Shown here piece after piece: positions 1-12,240 of a stretch of DNA of 64,000 nt. The stretch's first letter is position 1. Each line of letters starts with the position of its first letter. The notes beneath the pieces were generated by a model. It was given only the letters and a program-made list of their open reading frames with translations. It made no database searches and was not told where the DNA came from. The position numbers and the translations under genes are program-made. Origin of the DNA: Aselliscus stoliczkanus (Eukaryota; Chordata; Mammalia; Chiroptera; Hipposideridae); NCBI GenBank assembly GCA_033961575.1, contig CM066738.1, positions 89,291,478-89,355,477 of the forward strand, written 5' to 3'.

Positions 1-1930
1 CTCAAGGAACTGTAGCTATTATGATTGTTATTAACATTTTTGTGATAACAGGTTTTGAAGAGATGGATGAATCAATGATTAAATAAGTGAAAAACAGGAC
101 ATGTCAGGAGCTGAGACCAGAGTGATAATGAGGGATGGATATCGAAACACATGCCGTGCCTTCTTCATAGGTTTTTTTTTTTTCTTTCTCCCAAGTAACA
201 AGAAAAAATGAAATTGTTCAGAAAAATCACCAAAAGCAAATACGATAAACAAAGCATTAATGTAAAAACCACCACGATACAGTAAAAATGAGAGAATATG
301 ATTTATTTCTACATCCACTGGACCTTATAATTTAGACTGTCCCTGTTGGTAAAGTTATGGAAGTTTAATGACTACAATTTTTTGAAAGATATTTATGTTT
401 ACTGATTATTTATTGTTGCAATGACTAGAAGACCGGTGTGTTGATGTCAAGGTAATGACACAGCCATCATGACGATAAGATGTCTGATACCTAGAAGGGA
501 TCTACTATATCATTGCAAGTTTGGAGGCTGGTTTCTATGATGAAATAAAAAGCCCATCTTTGGAAAGGACTGAATTACAATAGTGTTCAACTCTGTCCAG
601 TAGCCTCATGCAAAAGAACTGATAAGATCCCAGGAAGAATGTTATCTACTTCTACTACCTCTCTAAAGAGGTAGCTGCGACTAAATTGAGGAGGGAGATA
701 GCCCTGAACTCCTACCTGGGCCCTCCTGGGACCAAGCACTTCACTCTTAGATGTTTGAACTTCACTTTTGGATAAGAGCATATCCAATGGGAAAAGGCTG
801 CCATTCGCTTTTTCTTGCCTCACTGCTAACTCCTGCATCCTCCCTGTCATTCTCTAAAGTGCACACCTGGCAGCATATCACTGTCCTCCGATCGTCACTC
901 AGGACCAGAGCTGTGGCATGTACAATCCGCAGCATGGGGCTTCCAGGACAGGATGGGTGGTGAGTGAGAGCATGGCAGAAGAAGAAAGATGAAAAAATAA
1001 AAGCAAGTTATCAAATTCAAATGTAACAAAATTCACAGAATTTTTAAAGACTGTTCTTTTGGACACCTTAACTTGCAAGACAGAATAAAAGAGAAAGCAC
1101 ATTACTCTGTTTCCTCTCCTCATTACTTCAGGGCATTAACCTACTTTGAACTCAGTCTATCAGATGAGCTGGTTCCCTACCCAAGAGGCATTATTATCAC
1201 TCAGTTCAAAAGTGTTCAACATATGGACATCATCAAAACCCAAACTGACTTTATGTTCCTCTTTTCTAGTAAACGATTAAAGAAATCTAATCAAGACACA
1301 TGCCTGTGTCACGGGCTAGGCAATGCACCATTTAATGTACCATTGAGTTGTGTGCAGAGCTTGCAAGACTCCACAAACTCATTTCAATTTTACACAGACA
1401 AATTGAAAGATCCAGTATCTTCATTAGTGTGCAGTTCCATTTAAAACAAAGCAACAAAACAAAACAAAACAACAACCCCCGAAGTCAGGATGGGAAACAG
1501 AAGCCACATCTTCAAATCACATCCACATTGGCATTTCATAACTGTAGCCTGATCTATTAATTAATTCTCGAAATATACAGTAAGCCAAAGGAACATTTTG
1601 AGGAGAGTACTTGTCATTTAATTCTTGTCATTTAATTAGTAAATTAAGTTTGTTTTTGTTGTTGCTGTTGTTTTTTAAATCTCAAATGTTTCTCTATTTA
1701 ATTAGTATGTACTGTAGGCCAAAATCTCACAGCAGCTGGGTACTTCGGGATAAATGGCTTTGCTTATTTCTTTCATTTATCAAGCCACTAACTTTTCTGA
1801 AGAGGTTGAGCTTGGGTGGTACAACAGGAAGGCAAGCGAATAAGATCAGAATAGAGTGATTATAGAGAATCATATGTTTAAAGGAGGGCGAGGGGGAAAT
1901 TTCTATCTCAAGATGCTACTCTGACATCAA
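1..1930. other. unassigned AT-rich spacer
   Basis: I recognise no gene or repeat family here. There is a T-rich run near 171-184 and a small perfect hairpin at 655-674 (8-bp arms CTACCTCT and AGAGGTAG, 4-bp loop). Short open frames in both strands lack recognisable domains and splice context. Confidence 0.5.
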
Positions 1931-1939
1931 TAGCATTCA

Positions 1940-2110
1940 ATGAATACAGCTCGAGGAGGTTTAGGGCTCATCAAGCCCAACATCCCCTTCTTTAGAATAA
2001 AGTTTTAGAGGTGAGAGAAGGGACACATTGGAAGTCACACACCTAGTTAAGTAGAATGGCCTGGACTACTTATATAGGGCTCCTGATTCCAAATATAACA
2101 TTTCTCAGAT
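1940..2110 (-). repeat. possible MIR/L2-type ancient repeat
   Basis: A pattern of 'gaggtgagagaagggacac...gaagtcacacacctagttaag' resembles the antisense MIR/L2 stretch that normally reads as a run of gaggaaactgag and aaggtcacacag. It is heavily diverged, so the family is uncertain. Confidence 0.3.
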
Positions 2111-3496
2111 GTCCACGTGTTCATGAAGTCTGTGAAGTGTAATTGTGTGGGAGCAGAGTAAGGCATGTGGAGTACATGTGAGGAGGGCTTTGTCATCTGA
2201 ACTACTATTTTAAAGTCTTAGAAGACTGAAATTTAACTGGATTACATGTGGCTTTAATGCATTGCCAATTAATAATTCATATCTCTAAATGAAGAATTAG
2301 TCAGCTTGTTTCATTTCACATTCTCAGAGCAGTTTTGCCATTTTGGATCAAGAATCCATGAATATTTCTTAATATAAATACTAGGATATGTCAGCTCAGT
2401 CTTAACTCATTTGTGCAGTGTCTCTATTTTCTTCTTAATTAAACACAGAAACTGCTGATTTGGGGACAAAAAAAGAATCTGATGAAGTTTGAATTTCTTC
2501 CCAGAAAATATTTTATCTTTGCCTCCAGATGTCAAGAATGACACGAGGGTGCTGCTCATGTGGGGGAAGGGACAAACAGCTGCCACTTGCCCTTCCAAGA
2601 AGGCAAACTTGGGCTGGAGATCGCTGATGCCCTACCTGTTGGACCTGGATACAGGAGTTACAAGCCAGGAGGTTCTGTGATGAAATGACTCCAACCAGGT
2701 CATTGCCTGAGCTATTCTGACCCATCCCTTCACAAGAATGGGCAAGGACCAATAAAGGAGTTGAACAGAAATAAATCAATGAAACAAGCATTCATGACGA
2801 CAAACTACTCAAAAAGCTTGGTGGGCTAAATATAAGATAGTGTCTCTAGGATACTGTAATTAATTCAGGGGAAAGAATTTATATATGCCTAAAACATTCA
2901 ACAAAATAATAAAAAGCATGTGCTAAATGTCTAATGAGAGGTATATAATATAAAAATTCAAAAATGGATAGCCCTGGCAGGTTATGTAAATGGAAGGCCA
3001 CGTGGAGACAGGCGAGAGTCACGCTTTGCAAGTTGGTTCACTCTCACCACCAGCAGAAACAAGAGCCTCCTTATTTCTGTCCTTGCTGCCTGCTCATCTG
3101 AATCTGGACCGATTGCTTCCTTATGATCTGTGCAAGCTTGTCATCTATGTCTTTACTTAGGGAGGCCTCCAATTTTTTATTTTCAATTCACTTGGAGATG
3201 ACTACTCAGCCAACTGGAGTCATCTGTGTGCTTTCCTAACTGCATGCCCTGATGCCAGCCAGCCCTATCACTGTCTGCAGGCCCAGTTACCTCCAGTCTG
3301 ACTTATCCCAATGCCAAGTCAATGATATCACATAGACACGAGGGCTGACTGTGAGTGAGTTGCAAAGATATTGCTTTTGCTGCTTTCAAGTTTCCTATAG
3401 AAGCTATAGCTAGGCTTACAATATATTGTCCAATGTAGTTTTTTTTTTTTTTAACCTGAGTTTCACTTGCCTCTGCTTAGAGAATTTAGCTAAATA

Positions 3497-3497
<1 letters not shown>
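2111..3497. other. unassigned spacer
   Basis: No gene or clear repeat is recognised. The last part (about 2980-3340) is somewhat richer in GC than its flanks, but it has no long frame and no repeat signature I know. A T12 run lies near 3440. Confidence 0.45.
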
Positions 3498-3542
<45 letters not shown>

Positions 3543-3574
3543 ATCTATCTATCTACCTACCTACCTACCTATCT
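3498..3574. repeat. (CTAT)n microsatellite with CTAC variant block
   Basis: About 77 bp of tetranucleotide repeat: a long TCTA/CTAT run, one interrupted unit (tcatctatc), then four CTAC units and a return to CTAT. Compound tetranucleotide tracts of this kind are usually length-polymorphic. Confidence 0.95.
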
Positions 3575-3599
3575 GAATTTACTCAGCTTGCCTATGTCT

Positions 3600-4090
3600 G
3601 TTTTAGGCCCATGCCACCTCCATATACCTTGCCTTGTAGCTTCACTAGCTTTTATTCCATTTCTTGGACATTCCAAGCTCATTCCTACCCTAAGGCTTTG
3701 CACTTTCTGTTTTGTGTGAAACACTCTAACTTTAATCTACACATGGCTAATCCTTCATGTATCTTAGGTCCCAGTTCATAATCACTTCTTCAGCAAGCCC
3801 ATTCATGATAACCCAAAGGATTGCCTGCACACACAAGTTCACTCACCCCATCACTGGATCTTATCGACTTCATGGTATTTATTAATTTTTAATAACATCT
3901 TATACATTTATATGTTTGCTTATAAATGTATAAGCTTATTCATTGACTCTCCTCCCCTCTCCTCTACATTCTAAGCTATAAGGTCTACAAAGCAGGACCT
4001 TTATCTGTTTTGTTTACTGATTTTACTCCAGCAGCTAAGATAGTACCTAAACTAAAAAATAATTAATGCATACATTTTATGTAAATTAAT
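3600..4090 (+). repeat. L2 LINE 3' region
   Basis: The order of landmarks matches the L2 3' end in sense: the 'ttccatttcttggacattccaagctcattcctaccctaaggctttgcactt' block, a 'ggtcccagttcataatcacttcttcag' block, and 'ctaagctataaggtctacaaagcaggacctttatctgt' near the tail. It is ancient and strongly diverged with no coding capacity. Confidence 0.65.
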
Positions 4091-4429
4091 TGTTTGCAAT
4101 AGCAAGAAGATATAGTAGAGAATTCTATAACTACAGAATACCAGGAGGCTTCAAAGGGGTGCCAACTTCTTCTGTCAAGTTCTAGATAGTAAATATTTTA
4201 GGCTTTTCAAGCCAGATGTTCTTTATCACAACTATTTAACTCTACACTAATTCTGCCATTGTAACTCAAAAGTACCCATAGAAAGCGTGTCAACATATGG
4301 ATGTAAATGTGTTACAACACATTTTGTTTACAAAAACAGGCAGCAGATGGATTTGGAGCAAAGCAAACTGACCTCTATTTCAGAGCCCAGGTGAAGATCT
4401 GAAGAGCTTAGGCCCCCTGAGAGCACATT
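4091..4429. other. unassigned spacer
   Basis: About 340 bp with nothing recognised. The part near 4150-4260 (tctgtcaagttctagatagtaaatattttaggct) may be a fragment of an old DNA-transposon type repeat, but I cannot name it. Confidence 0.4.
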
Positions 4430-4600
4430 AGGAAGAGCCAGGCTACATGGGTTCAAGTCCTGGTTCTCCCACCAACCTTCCAAGCCTCAGAATTCTCTTT
4501 TGTAAAATGAGATTAATAACAGGACACACAATACCTCAGAATTGAGGTTGCTTAATACAGTGTCTGACACATAACAAAACGTGTAATAAACATTCACATT
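4430..4600 (+). repeat. MIR SINE
   Basis: The MIR core is recognisable in order: 'gggttcaagtcctggttctcccacc', then 'cctcagaattctcttttgtaaaatgagattaataaca', then 'cagtgtctgacacataacaaaacgtgtaataaac'. This is the usual ancient tRNA-derived MIR body and its L2-like tail. Confidence 0.75.
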
Positions 4601-4795
4601 GTATTTTAGAATAAGTTCATATGAAGATGTTACTATAAAAGATGAAGTGACAATGATGGCAATAGATATCAAAATGGAGAAGAGCAGGTGTAATCAAGAA
4701 ACTTGAGAAGGGAAACTGGTAGTTCCTGGTGACTAAAGCATGAGTTAATGATAGTGGTATTCTTGCATCATTGATTCTTTCAGCTTACAACTCCC

Positions 4796-5115
4796 TCCTG
4801 CACTTCTCAGACTGCAGAAATCCTATTCATTCTTTAGGAACCAACTCTAATGCCAAACCTTTGAACTGTCTTTCAAATTTCTCAACGGAGTTAATCATTA
4901 ACTAAACACAATATAAAGCTTGGGCTTTTATCTCTGCTTGGGAATATAGCTAGCTGTTTATACACTTTGTCTTCTTCAATACATCATAGAACCTTCAAGA
5001 ACAGGACTTATTGGTGCTGTTATCTGTGTCTTTGTTTTTGCCATTGCATTCTCCATTACTCTTAGCACATTGACTTGTACTTATTTAATAAATTCTTATG
5101 AAATGATTGAATGAG
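4796..5115 (+). repeat. L2 LINE 3' end
   Basis: Diverged L2 tail: an opening block like the L2 'aactcctcctgcacttctcagactgcag' region, then 'accttcaagaacaggacttattggtgctgttatctgtgtctttg', and a terminal 'cttagcacattgacttgtacttatttaataaattcttatgaaatgattgaatgag'. The closing motif is the L2 'ataaatatttgttgaatgaatg' tail. Confidence 0.6.
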
Positions 5116-5625
5116 GCAGAGATGGAATGTTTTTTTTGAAGTACAGAAGTTTGACTTTCACTTGCTAGAGTTCCCATCAATAAAATATCCACAGACCAAA
5201 CATTGTGGATCATAAACAATGGTTTGGTGACTTGACATTTTGTTTTATCTTCAACATCTGCTTGCAGTGATGTAGCATCATCTTGGCGGCTCACATGCCA
5301 TTCTGCTGGGCTATGTCTCCCTCCAGTCCCCATACCCCACCCCACAAAACCCCCATCACTTGCCTTATGTGGGAGTTGGAACCATAAAAATAACACAAAG
5401 AGTCCCTCTTATGTATGATAATAATGGGAACAAAATGTCTTGGATGAAATATTACTGGCAAAATGAGGTATAACCACATGTTGTGTAATGCAAGACCTAC
5501 CACAAGTGATAAAGAACTCTACTCTGAGTCAGACTTGTCTCCTTGAGAAATATTTCTTTTGAAAAAAGATCAAATGAAAAATAGAAAGTAAATATACCTT
5601 TTTTTCAGTATAATATTCTTTATTC
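5116..5625. other. unassigned spacer
   Basis: No gene or recognised repeat. A frame of about 100 codons on the minus strand (5085-5396) has no family features and runs into L2 sequence, so I treat it as chance. Confidence 0.45.
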
Positions 5626-5975
5626 TTTTTTTAAAAATTTATTTATTTTTAATTAGTTTCAGGTGTAAAACACAGTGCAATAGTTATACTTCTTACCCCT
5701 CAAAGTGACAACCTCCTCCCCCAATTTGCCACCCCACTCCTCCCCATCATATCATAAATATCTATTACACTACTTCTAACTCCCTTCCACAGTATAATCC
5801 ACATCCCGTGACTACCTATATATTCAATTACAGTTGGTATACAACCTCTGCTTCAGGTGTACAGTGCAGTGATCAAGCCTCTACTCCATCATTAATAATG
5901 TTGTAAATATTTTGTGGGATGTCAGATGGTCACATGTCTTGCTGGGGAGACCACTTCATGGATGGAGTAAATATA
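5626..5975 (-). mobile_element. L1 3' UTR fragment with inverted 5' part
   Basis: The piece 5640-5890 is collinear with the L1 3' UTR fragment at 47450-47700 (shared landmarks: cccctcaaagtgacaac, ccacatcccgtgac, attcaattacagttgg, gtgatcaagcctctac). The poly-A end reads as T-rich sequence on the left, so the copy is on the minus strand. From about 5893 to 5970 the sequence is the reverse complement of the part that continues normally at 47700-47775 (atggtcacatgtcttg here, caagacatgtgaccat there). A short L1 with its 5' segment flipped is the known product of twin priming. It is truncated and non-coding. Confidence 0.75.
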
Positions 5976-6315
5976 CTTTGAAAGACTCTAAATTTCAGGG
6001 AAGCAATGTTTTTATATTTTTTTTTCTGCAATGGTTTAAAAAATGTAGACTATTGCAGCCAAAACATTGTAAACTAAATTGTTTGGGTTTTAATTATTTT
6101 TTCTAGAGAGAAGAATTTTGACGAAGAGATTATATCAATAAAGATTATCTTAGCATTTTTTATCGTTATAAAAATTACACATACTTGTTTTAGAGTATGT
6201 GAAAACTGCAAAGCTATGAAGATGAAAATAAAATTTGTTCCTAATCTAATAAACAAAATTAACCATCATTAACACTTTTTATATACTTCCTTTTACTCAG
6301 TTTATATACTTATGT
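5976..6315 (-). repeat. possible old L1M-type fragment
   Basis: The block around 6160-6310 (aaaattacacatacttg..., aattaaccatcattaacactttttatatacttcc) resembles antisense 3' sequence of old L1M elements. Divergence is high, and flanks are unassigned. Confidence 0.3.
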
Positions 6316-7640
6316 TTCCAGTGGAATAGGTTTCTGTTTTTGTTTTTAGGTATTAAAATTATGTTTTGTTTTGTTTTGTTTTGTTTTAGGTATCAATAAT
6401 TTTGATACCTAAGGAAGTTATATTTTCTTATAGCCTTCCACTTCCATGGCTGAGTCCTGAGTCTTATTGTCCTAGCAATAAAAAATTGGATTCTACCAAC
6501 GGGGGGGGAAAAAAAAATCCATGTATCTACTGCTAACTCTAGATTTCTGAAGTCCATTAAAAAAATCATCCTAAAAACTAGAATTTTGGTTTGAACTTGC
6601 CATGGACTGTAGAAAGTAAGAGTACATAAGAGGAGGAACAGAGTTTCCAAATTTCTGTAGCTATTAAGTAAGTTACTATGACCTAGGCCTGGTGGGCTAG
6701 ATTAGAGAGTTCCAGTTTGTTCTAGGAGAACTCAGGACATGAATTAGAGGCATAGACCTATTACTTCTTCATGGTCTACTGGCTATGGGGAGAGGAAAAA
6801 GGAGACAGAACTAGAAGATTACAAATGAGTGTTCTAGTAATTTCCTATCGCCACCTCAGGACCAATTTCAAAGGGCAAATTTAAAAAGAGGATAAAGAAA
6901 TCAGACAATCTTAATGTAAGTAGTATACTTACCAAGGATTAGACGGAAAAGCTAAACAAGAACTGGAATTTTGGCTTGGAGCTGCATCTACCATAACTTG
7001 GAGTATTAAGTGGTTTATAAGAGGCATTTAGGTATTAAGGCTGAAGTAGTTTCCATCATCCTCTGTTTTACCTGATGTTTAATGAATCAATTTTTTTTAA
7101 TCCGTCCCTTTGAAGGTATATAGAAAAGATAGAAAGACATTGGATAGATGGGCATCCCTGTAGGGTAAGAAGAAAGAGGCTGCCATGGCCGGTGCACTTA
7201 TAACTGAAGCAATGGATGGGACCACAGACATCAGTGATATGACCAGCAGGTTGCTCCAAAGAGCAAAAAAGAGCTAGCCACACCTCATGGGCACCCTTTT
7301 ATGAGACCATTCATTCAAGTGCATGGACTGTGGAGGTCAGAAGACCCAAAGATGTGAATCCCCTTATCTTTATATTTCCATTTATAGTCCCAGCACCATC
7401 TCGAATAAGAACACAAGTAGAAGTGGAAGATAGAGCACTTATGCTCAATGCACATAGAAGATACTAATATCTGTCAACTTTAAAATAAATTATTTTCTTT
7501 CTAGTGTGGTGGGCCTTGGGAAGAATGTTATATTGGTTATAGGAAGTAAGGAAACTGCCTTCTGTTGGCATATAGTAGTGTGAATAAATTAACTCTGCTA
7601 TATGCATATGAAATACACATATACATATATTCAATTTTCA
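6316..7640. other. unassigned spacer with TTTTG run
   Basis: Nothing coding is recognised. It contains a TTTTG pentamer run at about 6363-6388 and a G8A9 tract near 6501-6517. The remaining sequence has no named repeat that I can identify. Confidence 0.45.
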
Positions 7641-8090
7641 AAATTGAAGACCTATTACATATTTAACATTGTATGCCAATGTTTCACTTATCACCATGTC
7701 ATGAGTATTTTCTATCTTGTAATTATATATGGTCATCAAAATAGTATTTAATTTAATAACATAATAATTACATGCAATTGTATAGCTGTTTTCTGATTTA
7801 TTAATTGACTGTCCTATACCCCTAGGTTGTATGTATGTTTTTCCAGAATAAATATCTATATAAGCACCTTTGTGTAAAAATATTTGTCCAGTTTTTTATT
7901 CTTTTATTAAGAGTCCTGTGAAGGAGACAAGAAGGACTCCTCAGTGAAAGCATATGAACATCTTAAATTGCTACTAAAATTCATTGCCAGTTTGCTTCCT
8001 TTAAAGTGATGAACACTTTATACCCCTAGTAATAGAATATCAAGGTGCTCATTACCAGAACCACTACCAAAATTAAGAATCTACATAGAC
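7641..8090 (-). repeat. possible old L1 3' region
   Basis: AT-rich sequence with L1M-like antisense phrases: 'gactgtcctatacccctaggttgtatgtatg' and 'ttaaattgctactaaaattcattgccagtttgcttcctttaaagtg', the latter like the conserved antisense block near the L1ME 3' end. Assignment is tentative. Confidence 0.35.
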
Positions 8091-8489
8091 ATCTTATTTT
8101 GCTCTAGTTGGAACATAGTAGGCTCTTATGAATATTGATTGAATAAAAAAGCAAGCAGGCTCATTGCTGCTTTAATCTGCATGTCTTTATTTTCAACATA
8201 ATTCTATGGTTTAGTCCTTTAATGAACATTCTCTTTTTTCTTTTTCCTATTAACCCTGAAATTTTATTTTTCTCTCTCATGCATTCAGTTGAAGCCCCTC
8301 CTTCTCATGATCACTCCCATTGCTGAGTCTTTACTCAGATAAACTGCTTGGCATGTCTTTTCTACAACTTAAAATCCTTTTGGAGTAAATTTGAATTCCT
8401 GTATTGTATTCTTCAATCATCATCATCATCACCATCATCATTATTTATTTTATTTTATTTTTATTATTATTTTTGCTTTTACTAGACAA
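8091..8489. other. spacer with (ATC)n and (TTA)n tracts
   Basis: The stretch holds a short ATC trinucleotide run (about 8417-8441) followed by T/A-rich low-complexity sequence to about 8475. Nothing else is recognised. Confidence 0.6.
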
Positions 8490-8725
8490 TGAGGCAATGC
8501 AGTATACTGATTTTAGATTCAGAAAATCTGGGCTGAATCTTTATTCTGGCACATTCCAACTGTGATTTTGCATAAAATTCTCATCCATTCTGGGCAATTG
8601 GTTAACTGATCTCCTGTAAATCTTGGTAACTGCCTTAATGTGTGTATTCACACATTCAATACATATCTCTTGAGTGTGTACTATGGGCTAGGCTTTATTC
8701 CTGGTAACAAAGATGGATGGTCATT
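8490..8725. repeat. degenerate MIR (+) followed by L2 tail (-)
   Basis: At 8495-8640 a MIR-like order is visible: gcagtatactgattttagattcagaaaatctgggctgaatc, then ttgcataaaattctc. At 8645-8725 'cattcaatacatatctcttgagtgtgtactatgggctaggctttattcctggtaac' is the antisense L2 tail (motif: tgagcacctactatgtgccaggc). Both are very old. Confidence 0.4.
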
Positions 8726-11486
8726 CAACTAGTATAGGGCACGTACATAATGAGCCTTGCACATTATAGGTTCACAGACGATGCTTAGTGATAGTGAGAT
8801 GGGCAAAACAAAATGGCAGTATCAGTATATTCTCTGAGAAACCACAGAGTTTGCACACCACGTACCTTATACAACATGGTAGATTTTCTGGCCACCATTA
8901 ACAAGATGTATTATTTTTCTTGCTTTTTCATTGACAAAATATGCTTTGCTGAACCATCCATATACTTTTCTCACTGTGAGATTTCCCAATTTGTAAGACA
9001 GTTGGTTTATAATGCCACTGTCAAGGAAGGAGCAGAATTCACTGACCCAGAGAGAGACCCAACCTCTGACCTTGGCTTCATTAAGATTGCGTGCTGACTA
9101 TTCAGGCTGACCAATAACAGAAATTCTGTCTGTTCAGCTGATATGTCCCTATGATGTCTATTTCCAGGCATATCTGAACCCTGATAACTATTTCCCAGAA
9201 TCTCCCCCACCCCTGGAGAGAATAATTTGGAAGCCATAGTCAAGCTTAATGCATTTCTATTTGGGGATCTAATGTCTGGCAAAAAAATAATATCTTTATC
9301 ATTTATTTAATACATAAATGGTTCTTAGTCTTGTCTGATCCCCCAAAGCTTGGCACAGTAAACACCATCCATTAATCACTGCACCCTTCAGTGAAGTGCA
9401 GCCATGCAGTCTGTGAGGACTATAGCTTCATCATCCAGGCATGAGGCCTGACTTAATAAAAACTTGGAACTGAAGTCTTGTTAAGGGCATTATCATAGGC
9501 ATTTGTGGCAGGTACAGATGATGGGATGGAAGCAAATAGAGGCCATCTTCCCCCTTAGATGTAGCAACCTTCTTAAGGTAGAAATAGCTTTTGGAAAGGG
9601 ACATGCGGGTTTACAGCGAAAGTGGCAGATTCCAGCATGAGGGTCCCAGGGGGCTCTTCCTTTAGTGCTGACATAGCTAAGGTTCTAATAAGAGGATTTG
9701 GTGTTGTCTCAATCTCTGTACATCTAAAATAGAACTTATCTTCCCCAAACCCAAATTTTCTTGCTCCTAGTTCCCATGAACTATGTTTTCCTTCAGGCTT
9801 CAAGCTGTGGAAGCGGGGTGGCCTGTGGCTTACCTTTCTCTGTTATCTCTGATATTCACAGGTCAGCCAGGGCCTCAAAATCACCAATTTCTCTGCATCC
9901 TCCTGCTGTCTCCATCACTAGCACCTATTCCACTTATGTTGAGATTACATTCAGCAGCCTTGTTAACTGGTCCTTCAGGCCACAATCATTACACATATGC
10001 TCCCTTTTATAAATAAATACCCTTGAATATCCTTGCCCTTGTTCCATACGTTCACTTGAGAGATAAGACAATTTTTCTAACAGTTAAGACATTATTTCTC
10101 TTTGGCTCTCAAGGGCATAGAAAACATGCCACCAACTTTCCTGTCTTGTCTCCAAGTATTACTCAAACTCTTCCTTTTGCTAGAGTTAGCTGTTTCCCCT
10201 CTCTACCAGCCTTTCACCAAGGAGTCTACATATGCTCTTTCCATTGAAAGTTCAAGTGTTGCTTCCTTCAAATGGCTGTTCCCACATTCATTCAAAAGAC
10301 CAATATTAAGTGAGTGATTACTTTAGCTAGACCATGTTAGGCATGTGAGCTGTATCATCTAAATCTGGCTTCATGGCACTTTCATAGTGAGAGCTAAAGA
10401 TACTGTAGATGCATGTACACAGACCTGAACCCAGCTCTCTCCATGCTGCTGTGCTCTTTTCCTAGCTGCTGGGGATAACAGCTGACAGTTCTCAGTTCAG
10501 TCTCTCTCCATAACCGCCCTTAGTTGAGGGGAGTGACTTTACCCAAGATCATGGGAAGAGCTCACATGCAATGACTGGGTAATGTAGGAAAACGCCCTGG
10601 TATTTAAAGAGTAAAAGAATAGTTTGGATTTAAGGAGGGCCAACTCAACCTCACTTTCAAACCACACTGACCATCACTTATAGTCCAGTCCAAGTGAGTC
10701 CTTGAGCACCTGGGCACTGATTTTATGCCACATCTATCCATGCTGCCCTTGGACATGGGAATATTCGTATGTCCTGCTGGCATCCACAGACTGCCTCCAA
10801 ATTGCTCTGTGTTTCCATTCTCTTCTGAGATCTGCCACATCAAAGTGATACAGTTTCCACTAATTGCAGAAACTCATAATAACATTCCCTTTCAAATTAT
10901 TCAAATTTTCCCTCGCACACACAATCACAAACCAAAAGGGAAGCTTGTGGAGAGAGAAGTCATGATGAGATATACTCTTGGCTTCTTTACCATTATGATC
11001 CTTGAAAAATGAGGGAATAAAGTGCAAAGAAATATACTATAATGCAAAAAAAACCTAAAAGGTAATTTCATGCAGTAGTTTAATCATTATTAAACATGCT
11101 ATACATAAGTTCTTTATTTTGAGATAGAGAGATATGGAAAGCATGAATAATGACTGAAAAAGAATTCCTCCAATGAAGCAGGAAGGGCAGTGAATAAAGC
11201 TAAGTTTTGAAAAAATTCCCAAGAAACTTCATGCATACAGAATTTAAGATGACCACCTGATAAGTAGGGGGACCATATGTCCTGGGTTGCCAGGAATAGT
11301 CCTGGTTTATACCTGATGCTGCACAGTAATTATTAATAGCTTTCTCTTTTTACATTCACATTTTTCTCATTTTGGAAAATAAATTATAGGGTCACCTTTT
11401 GTTTTATAAATGAGAACTGCCATAATATTTTAGCATCCAAGTTTATACTTGCCATGCCAAGGTAATTACTAATTGCATCCTTATTT
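8726..11486. other. long unassigned spacer
   Basis: About 2.8 kb in which I can name no repeat with confidence and no gene. Short frames on both strands (for example 8813-9097, 9761-10012, 10725-11012) carry no conserved motif and lack consistent splice or start context. A MIR-like antisense trace (tgaacccagctctctccatgctgctgtgctctttt) lies near 10428-10462. Confidence 0.45.
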
Positions 11487-11502
11487 AAAAAAACTAATTT
11501 GA

Positions 11503-11614
11503 GGGTCAGCCGAATGGCGCAGTGGTTAAGCTCTGGCTTGGGAAGCCAGCGGCCCTGGTTCTGGTCCCACATATGAGGGCCAGTGACACTGCCTTCAAAA
11601 AAAAAAGAAACCTC
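11503..11614 (+). mobile_element. short tRNA-derived SINE (head-only form)
   Basis: A 110-bp tRNA-like SINE starts 'gggtcagccgaatggcgcag'. An A-box-like stretch (atggcgcagtggttaag) and a B-box-like stretch (ggttctggtccc) are present, followed by 'gggccagtgacactgcc' and an A-rich tail. It is flanked by a perfect 15-bp target-site duplication AAAAAACTAATTTGA (11488-11502 and 11615-11629), the product of L1-driven insertion. It shares its head with the long SINEs at 17991, 32878, 33402 and 61053 but lacks their body. Confidence 0.9.
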
Positions 11615-11652
11615 AAAAAACTAATTTGAAATTCACAGAACACAAAATTAAC

Positions 11653-11808
11653 CTTTTTTTTTTTTTTTTTTTTTTTAGCTGAACCATCCTGCCACCTGTT
11701 GGCAGCTCAGCAGCAGCTCAGATTGGGCTGGGCATTGAACTGTTATTGCTCAGAGCTCAGCTAGCACTCTTGAGTGAGCTCTTAACCAACTGAGCCACTC
11801 GGCCGGTC
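11653..11808 (-). mobile_element. second-type tRNA-derived SINE
   Basis: On the minus strand the element starts at the ggccgagtggctcag-type head near 11807 and runs to an A-rich tail seen here as a T24 run from 11653. Its 3' part (gagctgccaacaggtggcag when read in sense) is shared with the copy at 53054-53208 but not with the short/long SINE family. Target-site duplication CAAAATTAAC lies at 11643-11652 and 11809-11818. It sits 38 bp from the SINE ending at 11614. Confidence 0.9.
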
Positions 11809-12240
11809 CAAAATTAACTATTTTAAAATATACAATTCAGTGATATGTACTACATTCTACTCATTATATTATGTAATCATCACCTCTATCTAGTTCCAAA
11901 CATTTTCTTCACTCCAAAGGGAATCCCCCACCCTAAGCCCCTGGCATCTATTAAGTTGATTTCTGTTTCTATGAATTTACCTACTTTGATATTTTATATA
12001 AATGCAATCATACAATATATGGCCTTTTGTGTCTGGCTTCTTTCACTTTGCATAATGTTTTTGAGGTTTATCCACATTATAGCACATATCAGTACTTAAT
12101 TCCTTTTTATGGCTGAATAATATTTCATCGTATGCACATGTCTAATTTTGTTTATGCATGCATACTTTTGTAGAAATTTGGGTTGTGTTCAGCTTTCAGT
12201 TATTGTGATTAATGCTACTATGAATTTTCTTGTGCCAGTA

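Larger units (their letters stand above)
11487..12240 (-). mobile_element. old L1 (L1ME/L1MB-like) 3' end, split by two SINEs
   Basis: Three collinear pieces (11487-11502, 11615-11652, 11809-12240) form an antisense L1 3' end. Landmarks are 'attttaaaatatacaattcagtg', 'atcacctctatctagttccaaacattttcttcac', 'ggccttttgtgtctggcttctttcactttgcataatg' and 'ctttttatggctgaataatatttcatcg'. The two gaps are SINE insertions, each with its own target-site duplication, so the L1 is older than both. It has no coding capacity. Confidence 0.8.

Noticed and set aside
1073..1444. 123-codon plus-strand frame
   Set aside because: No domain, no conserved motif and no neighbouring exon-like frames; consistent with chance.
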